The notes: generated by a model from the letters alone, not told the origin. Numbered from the stretch's first letter, positions 44,996-53,677 are shown. The stretch: 64,000 nt of DNA from Streptococcus australis ATCC 700641 (GCF_000186465.1 NZ_GL636091.1:905499-969498); one strand, 5' to 3'. Made by a program: numbers and translations.

Positions 44996-45723
44996 AAGAA
45001 TACATAGCTAGTTTTATCAAAGAAAAAGACTTAAGTGAAAATTCACAGACGGCCTATTCTTATGATTTGGATCAGTTCGTGGATACTGTTCATAACCATG
45101 TCTCAGATACCAATCTTCGAATTTATCAAGCTTCGATTAAGGATTTTAAACCAGCTGTTCAAAAACGGAAGCTATCAGCCGTCAACCAATTTCTGTTTTA
45201 TCTTTATCAGCACCAGGTTATTGAGGATTACCATCGTTTGGTCCTTCCAAAAGTCTCTGTGCCGAAAAGCCACGATCAAGAACTATTGGACTTATCCCTC
45301 TTGTGGGAAGGATCAGACTTATCCCAAGGGCGCTTGATTGCCCTCTTGATTGTCGAGATGGGCTTGTTGCCTAGTGAAATTCTTCAGTTGAAAATCGTTG
45401 ATATTGAACTGGATTTTCAGGTTTTACGAGTAGGGAAAGAAGGACAGAAACGGGTTTTGCGTATCCCGGATGCACTTCTGGGAGAGTTGACAGATTTGAT
45501 GACAGGGACTTATTTATTTGATAACAAGGGCAAGGCCTATTCACGTCAGTGGGGCTTCCGTCAATTAGAGTCCTTCCTATTGGAAAAAGGTTTTGAAAAT
45601 CTTTCGGCGCAATCCTTACGGGAACAATACATTTTAAAACAAAGAGAACAGGGGATGGATCTGTTTAGCATCGCCCGAGAGCTCGGTTTAAAAACCCTAG
45701 TAACCCTAGAAAAGTATAAGTAA
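44992..45723 (+). CDS. xerD: XerD-like tyrosine recombinase homologue with degenerate active site
   Basis: 243 residues. The N-terminal SAM-like core-binding domain (about 1-75, [23 protein letters not shown]) precedes a shortened catalytic domain. The first catalytic arginine motif reads [10 protein letters not shown] instead of GLRxSEL, HxLR reads QSLREQ, and LGH reads LGL; only the terminal tyrosine (LEKYK) is kept. This matches the streptococcal XerD-like family, reported not to cut dif sites (XerS does). It sits before scpAB, so a chromosome-segregation role is conceivable. Confidence 0.88.
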   Translation: MKEYIASFIKEKDLSENSQTAYSYDLDQFVDTVHNHVSDTNLRIYQASIKDFKPAVQKRKLSAVNQFLFYLYQHQVIEDYHRLVLPKVSVPKSHDQELLDLSLLWEGSDLSQGRLIALLIVEMGLLPSEILQLKIVDIELDFQVLRVGKEGQKRVLRIPDALLGELTDLMTGTYLFDNKGKAYSRQWGFRQLESFLLEKGFENLSAQSLREQYILKQREQGMDLFSIARELGLKTLVTLEKYK

Positions 45724-46433
45724 TGGATATTAAAATAAAGGATTTTGAAGGTCCCTTGGATCTTCTCTTACACCTCGTTTCAAAATATCAGATGGATATT
45801 TATGAGGTTCCTCTAATTGAGGTGATCGAGCAGTACTTGGCCTATCTGACGACCCTCCAAGCCATGCGCTTAGAGGTTGCTGGTGAATACATGCTGATGG
45901 CCAGTCAGTTGACCTTGATTAAGAGTCGGCGTCTCCTTCCAAAAATTGCGGAGCAAGCAACGGATGAAGAAGATTTAGAGCAAGACCTCCTGTCTCAAAT
46001 CGAAGAGTATCGGAAGTTTAAACTATTGGGTGAAAAGATGGCCCTTCAACACGAGGAGAGAGCCCAATATTTTTCAAAACCCAAAACGGAATTAGTCTAT
46101 GATGATGCAGAATTGGTCCATGACAAGACCACGATTGATCTTTTCTTGGCCTTTTCAAAATTGTTAATGAAAAAGAAAGAAGAATTTCGACAAAATCATA
46201 CGACCATTGTTAGAGACGAGTATAAAATTGAAGACCTGATGAATGTTGTTCGTCACTTGTGTCAGCCTGGTAAGAGAATCTTGCTACAAGATATTTTTGA
46301 GGAAGCCAAGGATGTCAACGAACTGATTACAGTCTTTTTGGCGACTTTGGAATTAATTAAAGTACAAGAAGTTGGGGCTCTTCAGGAAGAACCATTTGGA
46401 GATATTATTTTAGTAGGATTAAAGAATGAGTAA
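45723..46433 (+). CDS. scpA: Segregation and condensation protein A
   Basis: 236 residues: [39 protein letters not shown] is the kleisin N-terminus that binds the SMC neck, and [46 protein letters not shown] is the C-terminal winged helix. With ScpB and SMC it condenses and segregates the chromosome. Shares one base with the preceding stop and overlaps scpB by 8 bp. Confidence 0.96.
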   Translation: MDIKIKDFEGPLDLLLHLVSKYQMDIYEVPLIEVIEQYLAYLTTLQAMRLEVAGEYMLMASQLTLIKSRRLLPKIAEQATDEEDLEQDLLSQIEEYRKFKLLGEKMALQHEERAQYFSKPKTELVYDDAELVHDKTTIDLFLAFSKLLMKKKEEFRQNHTTIVRDEYKIEDLMNVVRHLCQPGKRILLQDIFEEAKDVNELITVFLATLELIKVQEVGALQEEPFGDIILVGLKNE

Positions 46434-46995
46434 AATTGCAGAGATGGAGGCCCTCTTGTTTGTTGCAGGAGAAGATGGTTTGACGGTGAGGCAGATAGCC
46501 GATCTCTTATCCCTTCCTCACACAGGAGTAATTCAAAGTTTAGAAAAATTGGCCCAGAAGTACGAGCAGGATCAGGATTCTAGTATGGCCTTATTGGAGA
46601 CAGCGTCAACCTATAAATTAGTGACCAAGTCCCAATATGCAGAGCTGTTACGTGAGTTTTCAAAGTCACCAATGAATCAAAGTCTCTCTCGTGCCGCCTT
46701 GGAAACTCTCTCCATCATTGCCTATAAACAGCCGATTACTCGGATTGAAGTCGATGATATTCGTGGAGTGAACTCTAGTGGGGCCATTTCAAAATTACTT
46801 TCTTTTGAGTTGATTCGAGAAGATGGGAAGAAGGAAGTCATTGGGAGACCCAATCTCTATGTGACGACAGATTACTTTTTGGATTATATGGGGATTAACC
46901 ATCTAGACGAGTTACCAATTGTTGAAGAGACTGAGTTAATCGGTCAAGAAAGCCAATTATTTACAGAAAGAACGGAGGAAATTGATGAGAATTAA
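46426..46995 (+). CDS. scpB: Segregation and condensation protein B
   Basis: 189 residues, two winged-helix domains: [25 protein letters not shown] (about 3-27) and [43 protein letters not shown] (about 85-127), followed by [18 protein letters not shown]. Dimerises and binds ScpA. Overlaps scpA upstream and the rluB-type gene downstream (46985-46995). Confidence 0.96.
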   Translation: MSKIAEMEALLFVAGEDGLTVRQIADLLSLPHTGVIQSLEKLAQKYEQDQDSSMALLETASTYKLVTKSQYAELLREFSKSPMNQSLSRAALETLSIIAYKQPITRIEVDDIRGVNSSGAISKLLSFELIREDGKKEVIGRPNLYVTTDYFLDYMGINHLDELPIVEETELIGQESQLFTERTEEIDEN

Positions 46996-47713
46996 CAAAT
47001 ATATTGCTCATGCTGGTGTTGCAAGCCGTCGTAAAGCAGAGGAATTGATTAAACAAGGCCTTGTCACTGTAAATGGCAAAGTGGTCCGTGAATTGGCGAC
47101 GACGATCAAGTCTGGAGACAAGGTGGAAGTAGAAGGTCAACCGATATACAATGAAGAGAAGGTTTACTACCTCTTAAATAAACCAAGAGGAGTCATTTCC
47201 AGTGTATCAGACGATAAAGGGAGACCAACTGTTATTGATTTGTTACCGCAAGTCAAGGAACGTATTTATCCTGTCGGTCGTTTGGACTGGGATACTTCTG
47301 GTGTCCTGATTTTGACCAATGATGGTGATTTTACGGATGAAATGATCCATCCGCGTAATGAGATTGATAAGGTTTATGTTGCGCGTGTGAAGGGATTGGC
47401 CAACAAAGAAAACTTGCGCCCTTTAACTCGTGGTGTGACCATTGATGGCAAAAAGACCAAGCCAGCAACCTATGAAATTTTAAAGGTTGATCCAGAAAAG
47501 AACCGGTCGGTTGTTCAATTGACCATCCATGAAGGCCGCAATCACCAGGTTAAAAAGATGTTTGAAGCTGTTGGCCTCTTGGTGGATAAATTGTCCCGGA
47601 CGCAATTTGGAAATTTAGACGTTTCTGGACTTCGTCCTGGAGAATACCGACGTCTCAATAAAAAAGAAATTAGCCAATTGCATACTCTTGCAGTGACAAA
47701 GACGAAAAAATAA
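46985..47713 (+). CDS. rluB: 23S rRNA pseudouridine synthase, RluB family
   Basis: 242 residues. N-terminal S4 domain ([22 protein letters not shown], 1-60) and RsuA/RluB catalytic domain with [17 protein letters not shown] (about 98-114), whose aspartate is the catalytic residue, and the KTKPATYE and [15 protein letters not shown] motifs. It modifies a 23S rRNA uridine. The start is the ATG at 46985 inside scpB. Ends one base into the yidD start. Confidence 0.94.
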   Translation: MRINKYIAHAGVASRRKAEELIKQGLVTVNGKVVRELATTIKSGDKVEVEGQPIYNEEKVYYLLNKPRGVISSVSDDKGRPTVIDLLPQVKERIYPVGRLDWDTSGVLILTNDGDFTDEMIHPRNEIDKVYVARVKGLANKENLRPLTRGVTIDGKKTKPATYEILKVDPEKNRSVVQLTIHEGRNHQVKKMFEAVGLLVDKLSRTQFGNLDVSGLRPGEYRRLNKKEISQLHTLAVTKTKK

Positions 47714-47967
47714 TGAAGAAATGTGCGATCGGCCTTGTTCGTCTCTATCAACGCCTTCTTTCACCCCTCTTTCCACCTTCCTGTCGCTATAGCCCTACCT
47801 GTTCAAACTATATGATTCAGGCCATTGAACGGCATGGTTTAAAAGGAATTTTGATGGGGCTTGCTCGGATTCTTCGTTGCCATCCCTGGAGCAAGACTGG
47901 AGTGGATCCAGTTCCAGATCATTTCAGTCTGAGAAGCCAGCTAGAAGAAGAGAAAGGTAACCATTAA
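47713..47967 (+). CDS. yidD: Membrane protein insertion efficiency factor
   Basis: 84 residues with the family core [57 protein letters not shown], including the three conserved cysteines. A peripheral membrane protein proposed to aid YidC/Sec insertion. Its ATG overlaps the rluB stop. Last gene of the overlapping operon; yidC itself lies 10 kb away. Confidence 0.96.
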   Translation: MKKCAIGLVRLYQRLLSPLFPPSCRYSPTCSNYMIQAIERHGLKGILMGLARILRCHPWSKTGVDPVPDHFSLRSQLEEEKGNH

Positions 47968-48007
47968 GATAGAACAAGCTTCCATAAGAAGTCTCACTCA
48001 GAGCAAA

Positions 48008-48038
48008 GAAAAAAGTTTTGGTTTTTCCAAAACTTTTT
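48008..48038. terminator. Bidirectional terminator between yidD and trkH
   Basis: AAAAAGTTTTGG and CCAAAACTTTTT around a T5 loop, flanked by A and T runs. Confidence 0.9.
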
Positions 48039-48043
48039 ATTTT

Positions 48044-49504
48044 TTATCGATTTGACCAGGTACGAGGCATAAAGAGAAGTAACATCGGGTAGATTTCCAA
48101 CCGTCCTGCAATCATGGCAATCGATAGTAAGAGCTTAGAAATTGGACTAAAGATAGCAAAGGTATCCGTTGTCCCAATCATTGGCCCAATATTGTTGAAG
48201 CAACTAAAGACAGCGCTGACGACCGTCATAAAATTATTGCTATCAAAGCTGACAACCGCAATGAGGGCGATCATAATCAAGGTATAGACCACGAAATATT
48301 TTAAGATTTTATGCTGGGTATCCTTGTCTAAAGATGAACCATTGATATGAAGGGTCATCACCCGATTGGGTGATAGCATGGAACGGATTTGATTTTTTCC
48401 AATCCGAGCTAGAATTAAGCAACGAATCACTTTTAGTCCCCCAGCAGTAGACCCAGCCGATCCACCAACCACCATGAGCATGAGGAGGAGGAACTGAGAA
48501 AAGAGCGGCCAATCAACAGTGTTGCCAAAACCAAATCCAGTTGTAGTAATGACATTGGAGACTTGGAAAAAGGACATTTCAAAACTATCTGCAAAATTGT
48601 GATAGAGATGGAAAATGTTGCAGGCAATCAGAAGGGAAGAAACCCCGACAATCATCAAATAAGTACGAAGTTCTTCATCGCCGAAGAAGGCTTTGAACTT
48701 GCGAAGCATAATGTAGTAGTATAGGTTAAAGTTAACCCCAAAGACCAAGACTCCGAAACTGACCAAATAAGTGATGAGAGTTGAATGGTAGTGGGCAATC
48801 CCGTCGTTGAAGACGGTGAAGCCACCGGTACCAGCAGTCCCCATAGCAATAATAAAGCTATCATAAAGAGGCATGCCAGCACAGAAGTAGATAATCACAA
48901 AGAGGAAGAAGAGGGCCAAATAGAGGTAATAAAGGATTTGAGCTGTGTTCTTCAATTTGGATACAATTTTACCAAATACGGGACCAGGAACTTCTGCCTT
49001 CATTACTTCGAGGTGGCTGTTCTTGTTATTGTCCATAATAGCTAGGGCAAAGACCAGCACCCCCATCCCTCCAATTAAGTGGGTGAAACTACGCCAGAAA
49101 AGAAGGGAAGGACTGAGGACGGAGACATCATTCAAAATGGTTGCTCCTGTAGTCGTAAAACCAGAACTAACTTCGAAAAATGCATCAATGATGTTTGGGA
49201 TTTGTCCTGAGAAGACAAAGGGAAGAGCACCAAAGAAGGACCAGAGGATCCAACACAAAGCCACAATCAGAACGCCTTCTTTAGCATAGATGTGAAAATC
49301 TTTTGGTTTGAAAAAGGAACCAATGCCTCCCAATAGAAGGAGGATGGCAATGGTTGCAAATAGGGAGATAAAGACAGTCGGACTATCCTTGACAACAAAA
49401 TCGTTCTTTAGATTGAGAAGTGCAACTACAATTGGAACACAGAGTAGCATGGCTTCAATCAGAAGGAGTTTTGCTAAAAGGTAGCGAATCATACTTTTGT
49501 TCAT
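48044..49504 (-). CDS. trkH: Potassium uptake channel subunit, TrkH family
   Basis: 486 residues, about ten membrane segments with four pore-loop regions: SSGFTTTGATIL (about 112-123), GTAGTGGFTVFNDG (about 227-240), VITTTGFGFGN (about 320-330) and FSCFNNIGPMIGTTDTF (about 440-456). It forms the K+ path gated by the TrkA ring. The start is three bases from the trkA stop, so the two form an operon. Confidence 0.93.
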   Translation of the reverse strand: MNKSMIRYLLAKLLLIEAMLLCVPIVVALLNLKNDFVVKDSPTVFISLFATIAILLLLGGIGSFFKPKDFHIYAKEGVLIVALCWILWSFFGALPFVFSGQIPNIIDAFFEVSSGFTTTGATILNDVSVLSPSLLFWRSFTHLIGGMGVLVFALAIMDNNKNSHLEVMKAEVPGPVFGKIVSKLKNTAQILYYLYLALFFLFVIIYFCAGMPLYDSFIIAMGTAGTGGFTVFNDGIAHYHSTLITYLVSFGVLVFGVNFNLYYYIMLRKFKAFFGDEELRTYLMIVGVSSLLIACNIFHLYHNFADSFEMSFFQVSNVITTTGFGFGNTVDWPLFSQFLLLMLMVVGGSAGSTAGGLKVIRCLILARIGKNQIRSMLSPNRVMTLHINGSSLDKDTQHKILKYFVVYTLIMIALIAVVSFDSNNFMTVVSAVFSCFNNIGPMIGTTDTFAIFSPISKLLLSIAMIAGRLEIYPMLLLFMPRTWSNR

Positions 49505-49507
49505 GGC

Positions 49508-50863
49508 TTACCCCTCTAACAAATCATAGATTTTCGTGATGTTGCTGATTAGGGTAGTAACGATTATGCGATCCCCTATCAAAAGATGATCATCTCCAGT
49601 TGGGAAAATAGCTTTCCCGTTTCGGATAATGGCTGCGATGAGAACACCTTTTTTCAATTTCAGTTGTGCCAAAGGTTTGCCCGTCATTTTATTTTCTTCG
49701 CGAATCTGGAATTGAAGGGTCTCGATTTGACCGTTGGCAACGTGGTGCAAGGCTTCAAGATTTGAATAGCGGGCATTATAACGTCCACGGATGAAATGCA
49801 TGATGGTATCCACCGCAATGCCCTTCGGTGTCACAATACTTGAAAAATCTTGCCGATCAATAATTTCCAGCAGGCTAGTTCGGTTGACCTTGGTAATATT
49901 CTTTTGAACACCTACGCTATTTAGGAACATAGAAGCGATAATGTTTTCTTCATCGACCCCTGTTAGTGTCGCTACGGCATCAAAGTTACCTGCGCGCTCT
50001 TCCATTAGAATATCTTTTGATGTCCCATCTCCTTGGATAACATAGAGATCAGGGAATTCTTGACTAAACCATTCTGCTCGTTTTTGATCGATTTCAATGA
50101 CTTTTAAGTCGATCTTCCGTTTGCTATTTTCCAAAATATTTAGGAGATAGTAGGAAATTTTACCAGCTCCGATTAGGAGGAGACTTTTAACAACCTGAGG
50201 ACGAATGCTATTGTGGAAATTCACAATTTCCACTCGATTTCCCGTCATAAAAATCTTATCAAAGGCTTGTAAAGTGAAGTCCCCATCTGGAATCGTTAAC
50301 TGACCTTGTCGTTCGATGGCACAGATAATAATGTTTCCATATTTCTTTCTGAATTGAGAAAGGGTCATCTGGCAGAGTGGGCTTTCCTCTTTGATCTTAA
50401 ATTCCATAAAAGCGACTCGTCCACCAGCAAAGTGCTCAACAGACAAGGCATTTGGGAAGTCAATGCTATTAGCAATGTAGCGAGCGGCTAGAAGTTCAGG
50501 ATTGACGACTAGGGAGAAGCCGAGAATATTTTTTTCTTTAAAATAAGAATTTGAATATTCGGGATTGCGGACGCGGACAACGGTCTCTTTAGCTCCCATT
50601 TTCTTGGCCAGGACGGCAGAAACCATGTTGACTTCGTCTTGCTCTGTCAGGGCGACAAAGATGTCACAGTCGGCCACATCTGCTTGTTCGAGAATCTTAA
50701 AGTTGGCACCATTACCAACAATACCAATGATATCGTAGCGTTTGGTAATATGATTAACAACGGCCTCATCTTGTTCAATCAAGATGACATCGTGATTTTC
50801 CGCGACGAGGGAACGACAGAGTGCTGTTCCGACCTTACCGCCTCCAACTACAATAATTTTCAT
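49508..50863 (-). CDS. trkA: Potassium uptake regulatory subunit TrkA
   Basis: 451 residues with two RCK_N/RCK_C pairs: nucleotide-binding MKIIVVGGGKVGTALCRSLV (1-20) and LLLIGAGKISYYLLNIL (about 228-244), and two TrkA_C domains including KKGVLIAAIIRNGKAIFPTGDDHLLIGDRIIV at the end. It binds NAD(H)/ATP and in several Firmicutes c-di-AMP to gate K+ uptake. The start at 50863 follows GGAGGAAATATTC; an upstream in-frame start is less well placed. Confidence 0.94.
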   Translation of the reverse strand: MKIIVVGGGKVGTALCRSLVAENHDVILIEQDEAVVNHITKRYDIIGIVGNGANFKILEQADVADCDIFVALTEQDEVNMVSAVLAKKMGAKETVVRVRNPEYSNSYFKEKNILGFSLVVNPELLAARYIANSIDFPNALSVEHFAGGRVAFMEFKIKEESPLCQMTLSQFRKKYGNIIICAIERQGQLTIPDGDFTLQAFDKIFMTGNRVEIVNFHNSIRPQVVKSLLLIGAGKISYYLLNILENSKRKIDLKVIEIDQKRAEWFSQEFPDLYVIQGDGTSKDILMEERAGNFDAVATLTGVDEENIIASMFLNSVGVQKNITKVNRTSLLEIIDRQDFSSIVTPKGIAVDTIMHFIRGRYNARYSNLEALHHVANGQIETLQFQIREENKMTGKPLAQLKLKKGVLIAAIIRNGKAIFPTGDDHLLIGDRIIVTTLISNITKIYDLLEG

Positions 50864-50950
50864 GAATATTTCCTCCAAAGTATGATTCTATCTTACTCTA
50901 TTTTCAAAAAAAAATCACCTCTTAATAGTGGAAATAGAGCATAAAGAGCC

Positions 50951-50978
50951 AGATTCTCTTCAATACATGAAAGAGAAT
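50951..50978. other. Inverted repeat in the trkA upstream region
   Basis: ATTCTCTT and AAGAGAAT, 8 bp arms, N10 centre, about 90-115 bp upstream of the trkA start. Could be an operator or a leader hairpin. No ydaO-type c-di-AMP riboswitch pattern is visible around it. Confidence 0.4.
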
Positions 50979-51009
50979 GCAAAAAAGTGAAATTTTTTTG
51001 TCGAAATAG

Positions 51010-51037
51010 TTGACAGGAGGCATGAAAGTGGTATACT
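51010..51037 (+). promoter_or_regulatory. Promoter of the trmL-upstream RNA
   Basis: TTGACA (51010-51015), 16 bp, TATACT (51032-51037). Near-consensus, the strongest -35 in the window. Confidence 0.8.
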
Positions 51038-51043
51038 GATACA

Positions 51044-51148
51044 GTAACCTCATTGATTTACCTCAAACCTGTTGTGAGTTAAGTTAATGAAGTTGTAACC
51101 ACGCTGTTTGCTGAGCTTGACTCCGGGCAGTGTGGCTATTTTTTTGCC
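51044..51148 (+). ncRNA. Candidate structured small RNA or attenuator leader
   Basis: About 105 nt. A 16-bp stem (51050-51065 with 51075-51090, one mismatch, two G-U pairs) capped by AACCTGTTG is followed by a terminator hairpin CCACGCTG/CAGTGTGG (51099-51106 with 51128-51135) and a T-run. Starting at a strong promoter and ending 15 nt before trmL, it could be an independent sRNA or a leader controlling trmL by attenuation. No match to a known riboswitch was recognised. Confidence 0.7.
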
Positions 51149-51163
51149 AGAAATGAGATCGTG

Positions 51164-51706
51164 ATGAATATTGAAGAATTAGCTTACACAGAAACCAAAT
51201 CAAAAAACCATGTAGTTCTTTACCAACCTCAAATTCCCCAAAATACTGGGAACATCGCTCGCACTTGTGCAGCTACCAATGCTCCTCTCCATATCATCCG
51301 TCCCATGGCTTTTCCTATTGATGATCGAAAGATGAAACGTGCGGGACTGGATTATTGGGATAAGTTAGATGTTCGTTTTTACGACAGCTTGGATGAGTTT
51401 ATGGAGGCTACAACTGGAGGAAAGGTCCACCTGGTTTCAAAATTTGCTGATCAGACCTATTCGAATGTAAATTATAATGATAATTTAGAACATTATTTCA
51501 TCTTTGGTCGTGAGGACAAAGGCTTACCAGAGGATTTTATGCGGCTCCATGCTGAAAAGGCAATTCGGATTCCGATGAATGATGAACATGTTCGAAGCTT
51601 GAATGTCTCCAATACCGTTTGTATGATTGTCTATGAAGCCCTCAGACAACAGGAGTTTGCAGGCTTAGAGCTGGTCCATCAGTATGATGGAGATAAGTTG
51701 AAGTAG
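51164..51706 (+). CDS. trmL: tRNA (cytidine/uridine-34-2'-O)-methyltransferase
   Basis: 180 residues, minimal SPOUT fold: [31 protein letters not shown] (about 18-48), [17 protein letters not shown] (about 108-124) and [31 protein letters not shown] (about 135-165). It methylates the ribose of tRNA-Leu wobble base 34. The ATG at 51164 is preceded only by weak GAGAT. It lies just after the structured RNA terminator and has no other visible promoter. Confidence 0.95.
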   Translation: MNIEELAYTETKSKNHVVLYQPQIPQNTGNIARTCAATNAPLHIIRPMAFPIDDRKMKRAGLDYWDKLDVRFYDSLDEFMEATTGGKVHLVSKFADQTYSNVNYNDNLEHYFIFGREDKGLPEDFMRLHAEKAIRIPMNDEHVRSLNVSNTVCMIVYEALRQQEFAGLELVHQYDGDKLK

Positions 51707-51754
51707 GGCAAATGCTCTTTACAAAAGTCCACTTGTTGTAACTTTTGATATTAC

Positions 51755-51784
51755 AAAACACTTGCAATAGCAGGTGTTTTTTGT
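51755..51784 (+). terminator. Terminator of trmL, overlapping the riboswitch promoter
   Basis: AACACTTGC (51757-51765) pairs with GCAGGTGTT (51770-51778), then T-run. Its left arm contains the -35 TTGCAA of the next promoter. Confidence 0.8.
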
Positions 51785-51790
51785 TATGAT
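51762..51790 (+). promoter_or_regulatory. Promoter of the FMN riboswitch-ribU transcript
   Basis: TTGCAA (51762-51767), 17 bp, TATGAT (51785-51790); predicted start near 51797, the beginning of the riboswitch. Confidence 0.65.
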
Positions 51791-51796
51791 TAAGGG

Positions 51797-51946
51797 GTCT
51801 TCAGGGCAGGGTGTAATTCCCGACCGGCGGTGACTTTTACTAGGAAATGGTCTTTTCCTTTTCCATACTCTAAAAGAAGTCCGCGAGCGCAAGCTGATGT
51901 GGTGTGATTCCACAACCGACAGTATAGTCTGGATGGGAGAAGACGA
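51797..51946 (+). ncRNA. FMN riboswitch (RFN element)
   Basis: Classic conserved segments in order: TCTTCAGGGCAGGGTG, TTCCCGACCGGCGGT, a variable stem (about 51840-51875), AGTCCGCGAGCGC, GTGTGATTCCACAACCGAC, AGTATAGTCTGGATGGGAGAAGA. The outer stem GTCTTC/GAAGAC closes it. It senses FMN and lowers expression of the riboflavin transporter that follows. Downstream TTGACGA (51969-51975) can pair with TCGTCAA (52052-52058), part of the expression platform. Confidence 0.97.
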
Positions 51947-52072
51947 GAGAGGAACAAACCTGTTCTTTTTGACGATGGACTTGATGGAAATTTTGTTGAT
52001 TCTATAAGAAATCAGTCTTTGCGCTTTTTTCTTGTAGCATCAGGGCTTTTTTCGTCAAGTATTAAGGAACTG

Positions 52073-52105
52073 TTTAAGTTTTCTTTAAAACGATTGAAAT
52101 AGAAT
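52073..52105 (+). promoter_or_regulatory. Candidate CiaR-type promoter in front of ribU
   Basis: TTTAAG-N5-TTTAAA (52073-52089) matches the CiaR direct repeat TTTAAG-N5-TTTAAG in 11 of 12 positions. TAGAAT (52100-52105) lies 10 bp further, the distance described for CiaR-activated promoters. A chance match in AT-rich DNA cannot be excluded. Confidence 0.5.
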
Positions 52106-52164
52106 AAGGTTAAGGGAATCTTTCCAACTTCTTCTAATTTTAGTAAAAATTGGAGGAACCTGTG

Positions 52165-52722
52165 ATGACAAATACTCGTAAACTGACCCTAGTGGCTGTT
52201 TTATCTGCACTTTCTTTTCTATTGATGTTTTATCAACTATCAATAGGAATTGATTTTTTAAAGGTTGACTTTAGTACGATTCCAATCTTACTCGCCTTAG
52301 TTCTATTAGATCTAAAGAGCTCAGTTGTGGTGATTTTGATTCGATCGGTTCTCAAGTTGGTTTTGAATGGTCGAGGAGCTGAGACCTTGGTTGGCTTACC
52401 AGTTAACATAATTGCTGTTTTAGTCTTTGTCTTAGCATTTGCAGTCATTTGGAATAAGAAAAAAACTCTAGCACGGTTTGTGATAGCTAGTCTGGTTGGG
52501 ACCATTGGTTTAACCCTTTCCATGCTCCTAGTTAATTATTATTATGCCATCCCTCTCTATGCTAAATTTGTTGGATTTGACATAGCGAAGATGGTCGGAG
52601 TTGAAAAGTATCTTCTCAGTATGGTTGTTCCCTTTAATCTAATAGAAGGACTGATTTGGGCTGTTACCTTCTGGATGGTATACACCGTCGTACAGCCCCT
52701 ACTTAAAATCTATGAAAAATAA
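52165..52722 (+). CDS. ribU: Riboflavin ECF transporter S component RibU
   Basis: 185 residues, six membrane helices: MTNTRKLTLVAVLSALSFLLMFYQLSIGIDFLKVDFSTIPILLAL opening (alanine-rich first helix used by S components to dock on EcfT), NGRGAETLVGLPVNIIAVL and the PFNLIEGLIWAVTFWMVY end. FMN riboswitch upstream confirms riboflavin as substrate. It relies on the shared EcfAA'T module encoded elsewhere. GGAGG lies eight bases before the ATG. Overlaps the PAP2 gene by 11 bp. Confidence 0.95.
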   Translation: MTNTRKLTLVAVLSALSFLLMFYQLSIGIDFLKVDFSTIPILLALVLLDLKSSVVVILIRSVLKLVLNGRGAETLVGLPVNIIAVLVFVLAFAVIWNKKKTLARFVIASLVGTIGLTLSMLLVNYYYAIPLYAKFVGFDIAKMVGVEKYLLSMVVPFNLIEGLIWAVTFWMVYTVVQPLLKIYEK

Positions 52723-53362
52723 ACAATCTCATTTTCTAAAGGGCTCTTTTGCCCTTTTGTTATTTATGATTCTGGGCTATGTAGTCAAATTTTATCCGGA
52801 AAATGTAGTCGGAATCGATCAACCGATTCAATCGGCTATTCGCGGGGCCTTACCAGCCTATTTGACTGCCTTCTTTACCCGTGTGACAGTGCTGATGAAC
52901 ACACCAGTTGTCGTATCCTGGGTTGGCGTCATTGTCCTCTTCTTTGTCTGGAAGAAATGGTATACGGAGGCCGTCCTCCTCACTGGGAGTTTAGTTACAA
53001 CTGGATTACTCGTGGTGATTCTGAAACACATCTATCTGCGCCCACGTCCAGCACTTCAACACTTGGTACAAGAGGGTGGCTATTCTTTTCCGAGTGGTCA
53101 CTCTTTAGCAGCCACCCTCGTATTTGGTGGTTTGATTATTATTGTAGGACAACGCATGACCTCTCAAGTCGGAAAAGTCCTAGCTCAGATTGTCCTCTTC
53201 CTTTGTATGGTGACCATTGTTGTATCTCGTGTCTACGTTGGGGTTCATTACCCGACAGACGTCACAGGAAGTATGCTTTTGGGATTCGGCCTTTTACAAA
53301 TGGTCTTTCCTTATTACGACCGTTTGCGTTTTGAATGGCGCTTTAAGAGTAAGCAGAAGTAA
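52712..53362 (+). CDS. PAP2-family membrane phosphatase
   Basis: 216 residues, six membrane segments, with the three-part phosphatase signature KHIYLRPRP (about 105-113), PSGHS (about 127-131) and SRVYVGVHYPTDV (about 172-184). Likely dephosphorylates a membrane pyrophosphate or lipid phosphate, e.g. undecaprenyl pyrophosphate or phosphatidylglycerol phosphate. It overlaps the 3' end of ribU, so the two are co-transcribed. Confidence 0.93.
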   Translation: MKNKQSHFLKGSFALLLFMILGYVVKFYPENVVGIDQPIQSAIRGALPAYLTAFFTRVTVLMNTPVVVSWVGVIVLFFVWKKWYTEAVLLTGSLVTTGLLVVILKHIYLRPRPALQHLVQEGGYSFPSGHSLAATLVFGGLIIIVGQRMTSQVGKVLAQIVLFLCMVTIVVSRVYVGVHYPTDVTGSMLLGFGLLQMVFPYYDRLRFEWRFKSKQK

Positions 53363-53365
53363 AGC

Positions 53366-53677
53366 ATGAATGATTTATTTGAAGAAAAGGTCCTAAAGGT
53401 CGTTGCTCAGGTTCCCCTGGGACGTGTGGCCACCTATGGTCAAATCGCTCAACTCATCGGCTATCCTCGCCATGCCCGTCAGGTCGGCAAGGTCTTGGCA
53501 ACTTCTACAAAAGATGTAGCCTATCCTTGTCATCGAGTCGTAACGTCTACTGGTCGCTTGGCTCCTGATTGGGAAGAGCAAGGCACGCTTCTCTGGGCAG
53601 AAGGGGTAGAACGGAAAAAGAATGGCTGTGTCGATCTTAAGAAATACAAATGGAAAGCAGAGGAGACTCAACTTTGA
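53366..53677 (+). CDS. Short MGMT-family protein with active-site PCHRV
   Basis: 103 residues: only the C-terminal DNA-binding domain of O6-alkylguanine methyltransferase (VPLGRVATYGQIAQLIGYPRHARQVGKVL). The acceptor cysteine 55 is kept in YPCHRVV; alkyltransferase-like (ATL) proteins of this length often have PWHRV instead. So it may be a catalytic short form or an ATL-type flag for nucleotide-excision repair. The ATG at 53366 is 3 bp after the PAP2 stop. Confidence 0.88.
   Translation: MNDLFEEKVLKVVAQVPLGRVATYGQIAQLIGYPRHARQVGKVLATSTKDVAYPCHRVVTSTGRLAPDWEEQGTLLWAEGVERKKNGCVDLKKYKWKAEETQL

Noticed and set aside
50864-51009. c-di-AMP (ydaO) riboswitch upstream of trkA
   Set aside because: The expected conserved segments are not present on the minus strand; only an inverted repeat was seen.
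52106-52164. A csRNA-type small RNA downstream of the CiaR-like box
   Set aside because: Only about 55 nt before the ribU start and no terminator hairpin, so no separate sRNA is supported.
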